Below the pieces are notes generated by a model that was not told the DNA's origin, did not search any database, and was given only the letters and a program-made list of their open reading frames with translations. Made by a program: the position numbers and the translations under genes. A DNA stretch of 12,348 bases from Candidatus Babelota bacterium. Lineage in GTDB: Bacteria > JAGOBX01. Below, one piece after another: positions 1 to 8,937 of the stretch (positions are counted from its first letter, which is position 1; every line of letters starts with the position of its first letter). The stretch covers positions 1 through 12,348 of the forward strand of contig JAGOBX010000057.1 of NCBI GenBank assembly GCA_017999075.1, written 5' to 3'.

Positions 1-685
1 AATTGTAACCGTCTAAATCCGATTCAGCATTTGCTGTCCATTGCAAATCTATTTTCCCGTTTCCAGCTGTTGCATTTAAATTACGCGGAGGAGAGGGAGG
101 TATTATATCAATATTGCTTGGCGAAGCGCTAACTTCTCTTGAGTATATGCTTTCGCTATCGTAAACATCAACAGCAGTTACCACAAAATAATAAGTTACG
201 CCGTTGGTGAGTCCTGAAACGGTATAATATGCAGTTGTACAATGCTGAACATTTACTTTAACATAATTCGAACCCGAAGTTGAACTCCTGTAAATATAAT
301 ATCCTTTCAAATCCTGTTCTGAATTTGCACGCCATACTAAATTAATCTGACTATTTCCGCTAAATGCAGTTAAATTAACAGGGCTGTCAGGAACAATATT
401 TGAACCGACTGTTATCGCCAATTGATTTGTAGGTAAACTTTCTTGTCCGGATAGATCAACACTTCTCACAACATAATAATATATCTGACCATTGGTTACA
501 GTATTGTCAGAATATGAATTTCCAATAATATTAGAACCTATTTTGGTATATGAACCGTTTTGAGTCGTCGTTCTATAAACATTATATCCTTTTATATCAA
601 ATTCTGAAGATGTCATCCAATTTAAAACAGCTATTCCGGAACTACCGTTTCCAGTCAAATTTCCAGGAGATAGCGGTCTATCATC
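1..685 (-). other. C-terminal FN3 array, two complete and one cut by the window edge
   Basis: Residues 2726-2953. Domain 1 (about 392-685) has VLNWMTSSEFDIKGYNVYR and YYYVVRSVD. Domain 2 (about 104-394) has LVWRANSEQDLKGYYIYR and YYFVVTAVD. Domain 3 begins at about 103 (PPSPPRNL...LQWTANAESDLDGYN) and is cut at the left edge. They resemble the FN3 domains at 5765-6661. The protein therefore continues beyond the window. Confidence 0.85.
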
Positions 686-3600
686 GCCTAATTGATTAAA
701 CTTATTTGAAACATACATTTTTCCTGAACCCTGATCGCTAACTGTAATTTCCCTATTCATGCTTGCGGTAGAAAATTTCTGTTCCCAATTAGTATTATCT
801 GTTGTATATTTATATAAAAATTGTTCTCCTGCTGCTAAATTAACAGTTATTTGATAAATACCAGAACTTAAACTCTGCATTTGATTTGATGCAGGCGACC
901 ATGCTGGATTTAAAGTATTTCCTGCCAATTGCACAGTTGTGAATTGAGTTTGATTTCTCATATCAAGAGTAAATGTAACAGGTATAGTTGCCGCAAGTCT
1001 GCCTCCGGTAAAATTTGAAACAAACGCAGCATACATATTTTTCCCATTTATTCCTGTCGATTTCGCAGTCTTTTCAATTCTGATTGTGTATTTTGTTCCC
1101 TGAACAATGTTAGCATTAGTTAATCTTAAAATTTTCCCTGATAAAGACCATGTTCCACCAACATCAGGCGTTATTGAAGCAGCAGCTATAGTTGCAGCAG
1201 GATCCATATCCTGATCAAAACTAATTACAATTTCATTTCCAGTAATTGTTGAATAATGAGAAGGAGATACGCTGGCAACCATTGGTTCAAGAACTGCATC
1301 GATTACATTGTCAAGCCATATTCCCACTTCATATTTCGGTAATGTTATTGAAGCATTAGTTCCATTTACCTGAGAACCGTCAACAAGATTAGTAAAAGTT
1401 CCATTTCCCATATTGTAACTCGCAGTCTTTGTAGAATCAGTAGGATTTATAGCAATAAAAGCCCTACCTCGTTTAAATGCAAATATCCCATTCTGAGGAT
1501 CAAGTAAATTAGTACCAGTTCCAAGTTCACTGCTTATTTTTCTACGGGCTGCCATCATCTTAGCAATTTTTTTATACATCCAATTTGTCATATCAAATTT
1601 ATCACCAGCAGCATTATCAAATTGATAAGGATGATCAAACATAGCCGAGTATGCTCCTCTTCCGTCTTTACCTCCAGTGTTAAAACATTGCTCACTTCCG
1701 TAATATAATCCTCCGACTCCTTCAATTAAAGAAATTAGTCCCCACGCAGGAAGCATCCTATCCCAAGCTCCGCCATCACCAAGAAACCTTTGTTGATCAT
1801 GATTATCCAAAAAATGAAGATTCATATTCGCTGCAGACCAGTTAGAACCCTGTCCCATATCATAACTACTGTTGTTCATTCCTGCTATCCAATTTTTTAA
1901 GCCCCATTGATCATTAAATAATTTCCATGGAACTCCGCCCATATACATAGCATAATCCATCATTCCGTTCATCAAACGATTTGCTTGACTTGATTTGTAT
2001 CCTGTATAATATCCGACTGCTCCGTGATCTCCGCTGTACGCTTCGCCAAACATATAAAAATTTGATTTACCTACAGGACTTTCGCCAGCAGCTTTTCTCC
2101 ATTTATCACAAAAATAACTCCATTCCGCCACATTAACATGTTTTATTGCATCTACTCTGAATCCGTCTATATCAAACGCTTTTATAAAATTAGCCCATTT
2201 ATCTGCCACAAAATCCTTTACATACTGATTTTCAGTTTTTAAATCATCTAACCCGACTAATTCTTTATTCTCAATTTCCCATGTATTGTTCCAATCATTA
2301 ATATTCCAAGCATCATGAAAATCATTTATTCCAATCGCATCGCCGAAAATCATACCATATTCTCTACCTGAATATTTCCATGATTTTGAACCAGTATTAT
2401 CATTCAGCCAGTTTCCAAAATGATTAGCTACACAGTCAACTATTATATACATTCCTCTGCTATGAATCTCGTTAACCAGTCTCCTGAAATCCTCTACTGT
2501 CCCAAGTTTTGGATCTAATGCGCTGTATGAACATGGCGCATAACCATTTGGTTCTGTCCCAAAAAACGGATTTGAAATCCAGATCACATCAAACCCTAAC
2601 GATTTTATATAATCAAGTTTGCTTATCAGCCCGATAAAATCTCCGCCTATTGTACGCCTTGACAAATCCTGAGGATATACGTCTGATGCCGCATTATAAG
2701 ATGTTGAATAACTATGTATGTTATTATTCGACGGGTCGCCGTCATTGAACCTGTCAAGCATAATTTGATAAACAGATAATTTTCTCCAGTCATCAGGAGA
2801 CGCAGTATAAGTATGCCCCGACCAATCCGAAGGTATAAGCTGGTCTGATAAATTCCATGTCAGAGATTGTATATTCACAATATCATTACCGTTTCCGGAA
2901 TGATTTGAATTTAACGGATCATTAGTAAATGTTCCGTCTATTTCAAAGCCGTATTCGTATGTATAGCCAAAATCCAATGTCAAAGTTATTGTCCAATAAC
3001 TGCCGTTAAATATCATATTTGTTTTTGCATCGTTATTCCAATTAGCATCGTATCTTGCAGTATAATTTCCATTTGAACCGCTGGTGATTTGAAAACTTCC
3101 TTTTATTTTTGCCGAAGAATTTACGGTTCCGTAATAATTCACTGTTACAATATTTCTGTTTGTTATAACAGGAGATTGCTGCAAATCAGTTACAGAATAT
3201 TGACGAATTGAACTTATCGAAGAATTCGAAACGCTTGCATTATCAAAAGCTTTTAAATAATATTTTACCGTTGTCCCGTCCAGTTGCGCAGGTATCACTC
3301 CGCTGTATAAATTCTCGCTTGCAGAAGTCATATTAACTGTAGAAGTATTTATCCAGTTATCTGCAGAATAATATAAATTTACCGAATCTATCCCTGTTAA
3401 CTCGTCTATAATGGTAGCTGTTACTGTAACTGAGTTTTCAGAACGCGGAAACATCGGAGAAAAATTTACATTATTTATTACAGGAGGATTATTATCTATA
3501 ATTATTCCGCTCGGAACCGCGTTTAATTCTATTAAGTTATTATCTTCATTTCCGCCGTGAGGTCCTGGTTTCCCTGTAACTCCATCTTCAGCACGTACTA

Positions 3601-6600
3601 CAAAATAATAAATAACTCCATTAGTCAAACCTGTAACCTGATATGAATTTGTCTGAACACTGAAATCAGGTGTCGCATCAACATACGATTTTGATTGATG
3701 AGCCGTAAAATCGGAAGTATAATAAATATTATATGTTACAGGCAGTGTCGAATCACTTCCGGAATTCCATGCAAGGTTAATTTTTCCTCCTTCATTAGCG
3801 TCAGATGCAGATATTATTCCTGAAAATACAGGAGCCAAAGTATCTTGATTTACATACTGTTCAACAGAAAACCTGTCGTTTCCTCCAGATGTATGATTTG
3901 GATTCAAAGGATCATTTGTCCAGTTTCCGTTTATCTCAAATCCATATTCATATGTTTTCCCATATTCTAAAGTTAATGTGGCTGTCCACATATTATTTAA
4001 ATTTAACATTGATGTAGCAGTGCCTCCGTCCCATGAAGCATCATAGATGCCTGTATATGATCCATTAGAGCCGCCTGTTATTTTCCAGCTCCCCTTGATT
4101 TTAGCTGTAGCAGCACTTCCATAATAATTAAATGTTATTCTGTTCCCTGATATTACTGGAGAATTTCCTAATGAAAATATATCATTTCCTCCGGTGTTAT
4201 GATTTGAGTTTAATTGATCATTTGCCCAATTTCCATTTATTTCAAATCCGTATTCATATTCCCTGTATGAGTCAAGTGTTAATGTTATTGTCCAAAAACT
4301 CCCGTTATAAATCATATCAGTAGTAACTCCGCCATTCCACGAAACATCGTATGAAGCATTATAAACTCCATTTGATCCGCTTAAAATTTTCCAGCTCCCT
4401 TTTATTTTAGCGGTTGTCGCGCTTCCATAATAGTTAAATGTAACAGTTTTGTCATTTATTACAGGAGATTGCTGGACATCGGTTACAGTATATATTTTTA
4501 TATCGCTTTGCGAATTATTAACAGACGTTGATTTATCTGAAGCTATTATCATATATCTTACTGTTATTCCATTATTCTGTTTTAAAATATATCCGCTATA
4601 ATTTCCTGATGAGATATATATCATCTGAGTTTCGGAATAAGTTGACCAATTATCAATTGAATATTTTAATATTACTGTATCAACTCCTGTTAAATCATCT
4701 GTAATATTTGCTGTTACCATAACGTTTTGACTCGAATTAGGCGAGGCTGGAGACATCAATATATTTGATATTACCGGAGGAATATTATCTGATACATTCC
4801 CTGAAGGAACTGCGCTCATTTGAATTACATTCGTATCCTGATTGCCTCCGTTTGGCCCTTGTTTCCCTGTAGTCCCATCTTCTGCTCTTACTAAAAAATA
4901 ATATGTTATTCCATTAGTTAACCCAGAAACTTGATAATAGGTATTTTCAGTTGTAAAATCAGGGGTGTTATCAACATAACTTTTTGAAACCGATGATGAA
5001 TAATCGTTAGTATAGTAAATATTATAAATTACCGGTAAAGTAGAATCTATAGCTGCCTGCCATGACAAATTAACTTTTCCGCCTGAAACAGCATCGCTAC
5101 ACGATTGTAATCCTGAAAAAATAGGAATAGCATTGTCCGGATTCAACTCCTGTCCTGAAGTAAACTGATCATTTCCTGTTCCTGAATGATTTGCATTCAA
5201 AGGATCATTTACCCATTGACCATCTTTCATAAAACCGTATTCAAATATTCTATTTGCGTCAAGTTTAATTGTTATTGACCAAATATTCCCTGATTTTACC
5301 ATTTGAGTAGCTGCTCCGCCTGCCCAGTCAGCATCATAAGACGCCGTATAATTTCCATTTGACCCGCTTAAAATTTTCCAGTTCCCTTTTATTGAAACCT
5401 GACTTGCAGAAGCATCACTATAATTGAATGTTACAACATTTCCGTTTATTACGGGCGATTGAATTATAACAGGTCCATTCCAAACATCATTTATAACCAT
5501 AACTCCGCCGCTTTGATCAACTATTGTCTGTTCCCTGTTATTGGATGGCGTTGGAAATGCAAATTCCCAATTTGTTGAATTAGTAACATATTTATATTGA
5601 AAAGAAGCATTCGGATCAAATATAAGGGTCTTTGTCCATATCCCATTCCCTGAGTTTGTCAACGCATTGGATGTCGAAGACCATGCCGGAGACAATAAAT
5701 TTCCTGCTATCGTAACATTGTTAAAACTTCCGGCTCCGTTCATATTCAAATTAAATGTTACGGATATTTGTCCGCGGGGATTAACTGTTATTCCATTTGA
5801 TTTGACGCTTTCTCCGTTATTCTGATTTATTGCTGAAATATAATAAATATATGTTTCCCCATTAGAAAGTCCTGTGTCAACATAAATTGTTCCTGTTATA
5901 TATGTCATAGAATCAACTAATATATAAGGTTTATCTGACGATGCAGGATATGTTTTATAATATAATTTATAACCCTTTAAATCAGATTCAGTATTCTGGT
6001 TCCATTGAAAAGTAACCTGCTGATTACCTGCCTGAGCAGTAAAACCTGTGGGAGTAGCAGGAGGCGGAGTTTCAAATGGCTGACCATAAACGCTGTCAGA
6101 CGATAAGCTTTGATTGCCTGCAGTGTCGACTGAAGTAACATAATAATAATATGTTACATCTGTACGCAAATCTCTGTCAGTATATACTGTTGTCTTATTT
6201 AATGAAACAAGCAAAGTAAATGAACCAGTGTCTTCTTTTCTATATACATTGTATCCATTCAAGTCTAATTGTTTTACTGAACTCCATGATAAAGACATTT
6301 GTTCAACTCCGGCAGTTCCATTCAAATTCTCAGGTTTATCAGGCGCAACCGTATCATTTATCTGAGGAACTGCTGATACTGCTGACGACGACGCACTTTC
6401 ATTCGGAGTATCAGAGTTATCTACAGCAGTTAAATAAAAATAATGTCTAACATCATTTTCAAGATTGCCTATGCGATACAGCAATTCTTCTTTAGAAATC
6501 AATGAATCATTTAATTTGATAAATGGACCTGACTGTGAAGCCGAATAATACACGTTATATCCGGCAAGATCTGATTCATTATTGGAATTCCATACTAAAT

Positions 6601-7486
6601 CCACATATTCATTTCCCGCGCCGATCCTTACATTCTGCGGAGATGATGGAGGAGTTACATCATTAACTGCCTGAGCAACTGTTATAGACTTATCCTGTCC
6701 CCAAGTGTTATCATCATTATGAAAAACAAAATTAACTTGTGTAACTGTCTGTACGGAATTATTGAATGGCCCAATCTGTACAGAATAAGTATCTCCTGTT
6801 TTTACTAAAACTGTCTCTATAGATTTTCCATCGCCCCAAGCAACAGAACCAGTTGGCCAATAAACAGAATTTGGTAGTGTCCAATTATTTACTCCCCAAT
6901 GCAGTTTGCCTGGTTTATCGTTCCATATAGTTATGGCTTGATTTGAAGCAGGACTACCGGGTGTCCAATTTCCTATTTGTCCGCCGCTTCCGCCTCCTAT
7001 CCAGCAATGTTGAATTATACTTTTGGAAATATTGCCTAGGCTATCTTCAACCTCAATATAGTAATCAATCAATTTTTCTTTTACAGTTGTAATAGTAGCC
7101 TCATAAATGTCAGCACGGTATATAGGATCCACTCCGCTTTTAGAAGAAGGAAAATTTCGTTTAGTCATACTCAACGATTGCCATGAACCCACTTCTCCAG
7201 GATTATCAGAATAAAGTTCATTGGAATTAGTTGCTAAATCATTTACTCCATTATTGTCTTCTCTAAATTTTAATTCGATTCGTTTAATTCCTGATATATC
7301 ATAAATACAGCTCCATACAAGCATATCTGATGTTTCTTTCTGATTTGAATTCCATAAAATTTCTCCAGGATTATACGGCGACCGCTGAGGTAAATATATT
7401 GAGGGTCCAACATTATCAATACCCTGACTTATAACTACATCCGCTGCTTGAACAGCAAGGTTACATGCCCTTGTAGGATTGCCGTC
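1..7486 (-). CDS. GH13 alpha-amylase and starch-binding modules; in-frame continuation of the GH57 gene after TAG, open at left edge
   Basis: Hand translation in the frame of the GH57 gene gives 2,495 codons without a stop, running off the left edge. Order (residues 459-2953): Ig-like (about 470-620), CBM25-like (625-730), FN3 x3 (734-1032), CBM20-like (1033-1130), CBM48-like a (1134-1237), FN3 (1240-1353), Ig-like (1354-1462), CBM48-like b and c (1463-1668), FN3 (1674-1785), Ig-like (1786-1893), CBM48-like d (1894-1995), GH13 (2014-2517), Big_5-like (2518-2623), CBM20-like (2624-2726), FN3 x2 and a partial third (2726-2953). The GH13 part keeps the catalytic Asp, Glu and Asp. There is no independent start after the TAG: the first Met (M513, 7322-7324) lacks the G-rich ribosome site seen at the other genes and lacks a signal peptide, which a CBM- and FN3-rich exported protein would need. 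I therefore read it as the same gene, interrupted once. The missing C-terminus may hold a secretion tail. Confidence 0.9.
683..991 (-). other. CBM20-like starch-binding module 2 (residues 2624-2726)
   Basis: Shows the same landmarks as the module at 5471-5764: VTFTLDM, VQLAGN, PAWSP, FLYKYT, NWEQKF and NREITVSD. The two are clearly paralogous. Placement of CBM20 on the C-terminal side of a GH13 catalytic region is common in raw-starch-degrading amylases. Confidence 0.78.
992..1309 (-). other. Big_5/SbsA-like Ig domain (residues 2518-2623)
   Basis: Directly after the GH13 C-domain, this segment has P-x-V-A-S-V-S-P, then ISFDQDMDPAAT, GTWSLSGKILRLT and TKYTIRIEKTAKSTGINGK. The F-D-Q-D-M-D-P core, the W...L-x-L strand and the G-T-x-Y-T-I strand are hallmarks of Big_5 (SbsA-type Ig-like) domains. 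These are structural spacers in surface proteins. Confidence 0.68.
1310..2821 (-). other. GH13 alpha-amylase catalytic domain (residues 2014-2517)
   Basis: The TIM-barrel domain starts with VYQIMLDRFNDGDP (from 2031), typical of extracellular alpha-amylases. The conserved GH13 regions are present: region I DCVANH (2142-2147); region V-like GLDDL (2203-2207); region II GFRVDAIKH (2233-2241) with the nucleophile D2237; region III YMFGE with the acid/base E2273; region IV FLDNHD (2350-2355) with the transition-state stabiliser D2355. All catalytic residues are intact, so endo-acting hydrolysis of alpha-1,4-glucans is expected. A beta-sandwich C-domain runs from about 2440 (GIFAFKRGRAFIAINP) to 2517 (YEVGIWL). 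Having a second clan of alpha-glucan hydrolase in the same reading frame as GH57 is unusual. Confidence 0.93.
2876..4162 (-). repeat. Repeat unit 2: CBM48-like c, FN3, Ig-like, CBM48-like d
   Basis: Residues 1567-1995, about 430 residues like unit 1 (433). Module c (3857-4162) and module d (2876-3181) flank an FN3-like domain (3512-3841), closing AEDGVTGKPGPHGGN, and an Ig-like domain (3182-3511), starting PPVINNV. Modules b and c are adjacent and share roughly two thirds of residues by hand count, including YEYGFEINGNW in both. Module d directly precedes the GH13 domain, the usual place of CBM48 in GH13 enzymes. Similarity is visible in the DNA too, for example 4387-4440 against 4081-4134. 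In-frame domain duplication explains it better than a mobile repeat. Confidence 0.75.
4163..5461 (-). repeat. Repeat unit 1: CBM48-like a, FN3, Ig-like, CBM48-like b
   Basis: Residues 1134-1566. Module a (5153-5461) and module b (4163-4474) are glycogen-binding E-set-like domains (CBM48/AMPK1-CBM type). Each starts with SPVI and a TFNY strand, then I-KG-W-KI-SGSNG, YDA/V-W-GG, a W-x-I-T-I/L strand, and ends YGF...W-NDPLN/NDQLN...G-GND-F. Between them lie an FN3-like domain (4802-5143) with the unusual close AEDGTTGKQGPNGGN and an Ig-like domain (4475-4801) starting PPVISNI. The same order recurs at 2876-4162, so the block has been duplicated. Boundaries are approximate. Confidence 0.72.
5471..5764 (-). 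other. CBM20-like starch-binding module 1 (residues 1033-1130)
   Basis: The segment opens with a VTFNLNM strand and V-x-IAGN turn. It has PAW, then FQYKYV, then NWEFAF and PSNNREQTIVD near the end. These match the CBM20 layout of a VTF strand, a G-x-x-x-x-W region, an EYKYV strand, a W-E pair and an N-R-x-x-x-V close. CBM20 binds starch and maltooligosaccharides. A clear paralogue lies after the GH13 domain at 683-991. Confidence 0.75.
5765..6661 (-). other. Three tandem fibronectin type III domains (residues 734-1032)
   Basis: Three consecutive units of about 100 residues each show the FN3 pattern: a proline-rich start (PPSSPQNV, APDKPENL, PATPTGF), a central W (LVWNS, LSWSS, FQWNQ), a D-L-x-G-Y motif (DLAGYNVYY, DLNGYNVYR, DLKGYKLYY), and a final tyrosine-rich strand (HYFYLTAV, YYYYVTSVD, YIYYISAIN). 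Approximate boundaries are 6362-6661, 6062-6361 and 5765-6061. Such domains act as spacers in extracellular glycoside hydrolases. Confidence 0.85.
6671..6988 (-). other. CBM25-like starch-binding module (residues 625-730)
   Basis: The segment has the spacing of aromatic residues typical of CBM25/26 starch-binding folds: ITIWNDKPGKLHWGVNNW near its start and VNFVFHNDDNTWGQD near its end, with WGDGKSIETV between. The WNDKP...HWGVNNW and F-HNDDNTW patterns resemble the HYG-x-NGW and FNDG-x-x-WDNN signatures of the family. The module sits just after the GH57-associated Ig-like domain and probably tethers that catalytic domain to raw starch. The family call is from pattern, not a search. Confidence 0.6.
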
Positions 7487-7489
7487 CTA
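7487..7489 (-). other. In-frame TAG interrupting the giant GH57-GH13 frame
   Basis: The complement of CTA at 7487-7489 is TAG, codon 458. The frame before it encodes GH57 and the frame after it stays open for 2,495 codons. The flanking residues (YWDGTPI and DGNPTRAC) read as one continuous segment. A TGG (Trp) or CAG (Gln) codon would become TAG by a single transition. It may be a true nonsense mutation, a read or assembly error, or a recoded amber codon. Confidence 0.9.
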
Positions 7490-8860
7490 AATCGGAGTTC
7501 CGTCCCAATACCAATAACAACTGGTTTGACTGTTAGTAAAATATTTCCATGCTTCCTGAGTTTTTGGATGAGTAGAATTAATCGCTGTTGCTGTTAATAC
7601 ACGGTTTTTAGCTGCAGTTTCAACTGCCCAGCTGTTTCTGTCCGGACTATATCCAGTGGCATCAAAGCCGCCGTTCCATTTTAAAAACTCAGGGTCACCG
7701 TTATCTGCTCCTGCCCAGCTTCCAGGAGCTACATGAATTACATCGGTTTGATCAGGCGGATACATATCCAAATAATCCTGAACCGTAGTGAATTCAAATC
7801 TGCCTGAATTTGCCTGCAGCCAGTTAAGCATATTATCCCAGTTTGAATGATAATAGCTTTCTGAACCGCCGCCGTAATTTTCACCGTCATGATGAAGAAG
7901 AATTAATATAGGATGTCTTTCATCAGTATTATAACTTTCTATTTGACTAAACACTGATTCGTACTGCAATGCTCCGAAACCGCCGCGAGCATCTTCGTTT
8001 CCTTCATACCTGGCCGTAGGAACTGCTATTATCCTTTTTTCTATTCCTGTAGCAGGATCAACCCATTTTACCCAATGCGGCTGATAAGACCATTTTGCCG
8101 AAACTTTTGTTGGAGCCCAGATATTCTGAAGCTGAACCCAATCATTCGGATCTGGGTTTAATTGATCAGCTTTGTTCGGAGCATATAAATTTCCGCTTGC
8201 GCTCCACGGATAATTTTGACAGGTTCTTTGAAAATGAATGTTGTCTACCATTACCCATTGAATCCCTTCATCCACAAGCGCAGGTATCATCCACGGCGCA
8301 AATGCATTTTCAGGTGGAAACATTCCTTTTGAATATTGAGACCTGTTCCAATTTGATAAATAAATATCACGATGCTGCTGTATCTGTTTTCTTATACTTT
8401 CATTATCTATCAGCGCCATCAATGGATGATGAAATCCGAATGCAACCAAATCAACCCTCGGATTGCCGAGCGAAGTTTTCCAATCTTTTGATTCACGCCA
8501 CCTGTTTTTCCAACCCCAAAATCCCCATCCTGCAGATTCGTAATTATTTAAATTTTCTATCAACGAACCGGAAAAACTCATCTGCGAACCAGCATGTTCC
8601 ATTCCTCTCCACATAGCACTCTGAACTGAATCAAGAGGCCATGTAGTATAATTAGGTATGTATTTATCATGAACACCTTTCACGCTGAAGCCATATGACC
8701 AATTTTCAGCTTCAGTAATGTTATAATAAGGACTATAATTCGGCTGATGATAATGCCAGAGAAATGATATGTATATTTTCGGTTTGGCTGACGCTGCATC
8801 TTTAATTGATAATATTAAAATTATTATAAAACATATTGTTTTCAAATATTTTGAATACAT
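7487..8860 (-). CDS. Secreted GH57 glycoside hydrolase, N-terminal part of a giant GH57-GH13 enzyme
   Basis: 457 codons to a TAG. Residues 1-25 are a signal peptide (K4/K7, hydrophobic 9-19, cleavage after ASA25). Family 57 alpha-glucan hydrolase motifs follow in order: HYHQP (36-40), GFHHPLMAL (142-150), FPPENAF (181-187) with the expected nucleophile E184, and HHDGEN (323-328) with the expected acid/base D325. The catalytic domain is therefore intact and should act on starch or glycogen outside the cytoplasm; exact specificity (amylase, branching, debranching) cannot be read. The start is supported by AAGGGGAA 8 bases upstream. The TAG falls in a conserved-looking aromatic segment (CYWYWDGTPI, then stop, then DGNPTRACN), so the reading frame very probably did not originally end here: it stays open to the left edge of the window and encodes further starch-related domains. 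As read, the product would be a free GH57 enzyme lacking all binding modules. It lies 77 bases downstream of the PorV-like gene. Confidence 0.92.
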   Translation of the reverse strand: MYSKYLKTICFIIILILSIKDAASAKPKIYISFLWHYHQPNYSPYYNITEAENWSYGFSVKGVHDKYIPNYTTWPLDSVQSAMWRGMEHAGSQMSFSGSLIENLNNYESAGWGFWGWKNRWRESKDWKTSLGNPRVDLVAFGFHHPLMALIDNESIRKQIQQHRDIYLSNWNRSQYSKGMFPPENAFAPWMIPALVDEGIQWVMVDNIHFQRTCQNYPWSASGNLYAPNKADQLNPDPNDWVQLQNIWAPTKVSAKWSYQPHWVKWVDPATGIEKRIIAVPTARYEGNEDARGGFGALQYESVFSQIESYNTDERHPILILLHHDGENYGGGSESYYHSNWDNMLNWLQANSGRFEFTTVQDYLDMYPPDQTDVIHVAPGSWAGADNGDPEFLKWNGGFDATGYSPDRNSWAVETAAKNRVLTATAINSTHPKTQEAWKYFTNSQTSCYWYWDGTPI

Positions 8861-8866
8861 AACATA

Positions 8867-8874
8867 TTCCCCTT
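8867..8874 (-). promoter_or_regulatory. Ribosome binding site of the GH57-GH13 gene
   Basis: On the minus strand AAGGGGAA precedes ATG 8858-8860, with 8 bases between GGGG (8869-8872) and the start. The rest of the 77-base gap (8861-8937) holds no convincing promoter or hairpin terminator, so co-transcription with the PorV-like gene is likely. Confidence 0.7.
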
Positions 8875-8937
8875 AAAGATTTTTTTCTCAGTCCAACAAT
8901 TTAAAAATTTCTAAACAGCTGAACCGCAAAATTAAAT

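Noticed and set aside
3857-5461. Spaced similar DNA segments that might suggest a CRISPR or satellite array
   Set aside because: The segments are about 300 bases, diverged, and code in frame for protein domains; there are no short identical repeats with unique spacers.
3805-6450. Short plus-strand frames at 3805-4017, 4132-4323 and 6220-6450
   Set aside because: They are antisense to CBM48-like and FN3 modules. Two look alike only because the domains beneath them are repeated.
7322-7324. Restart of translation at Met513 after the TAG
   Set aside because: No G-rich ribosome site like those of the other four genes, no signal peptide, and it would begin inside an Ig-like domain.
8095-8616. A 173-codon plus-strand open frame
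   Set aside because: It lies fully antisense to the GH57 catalytic domain, which carries all its motifs on the minus strand; the plus-strand product has no recognisable domain or ribosome site.
8861-8937. Terminator between the PorV-like gene and the amylase gene
   Set aside because: The run of T at 8880-8887 and the CAGCTG palindrome do not form a GC-rich hairpin followed by a U-tract in the direction of transcription.
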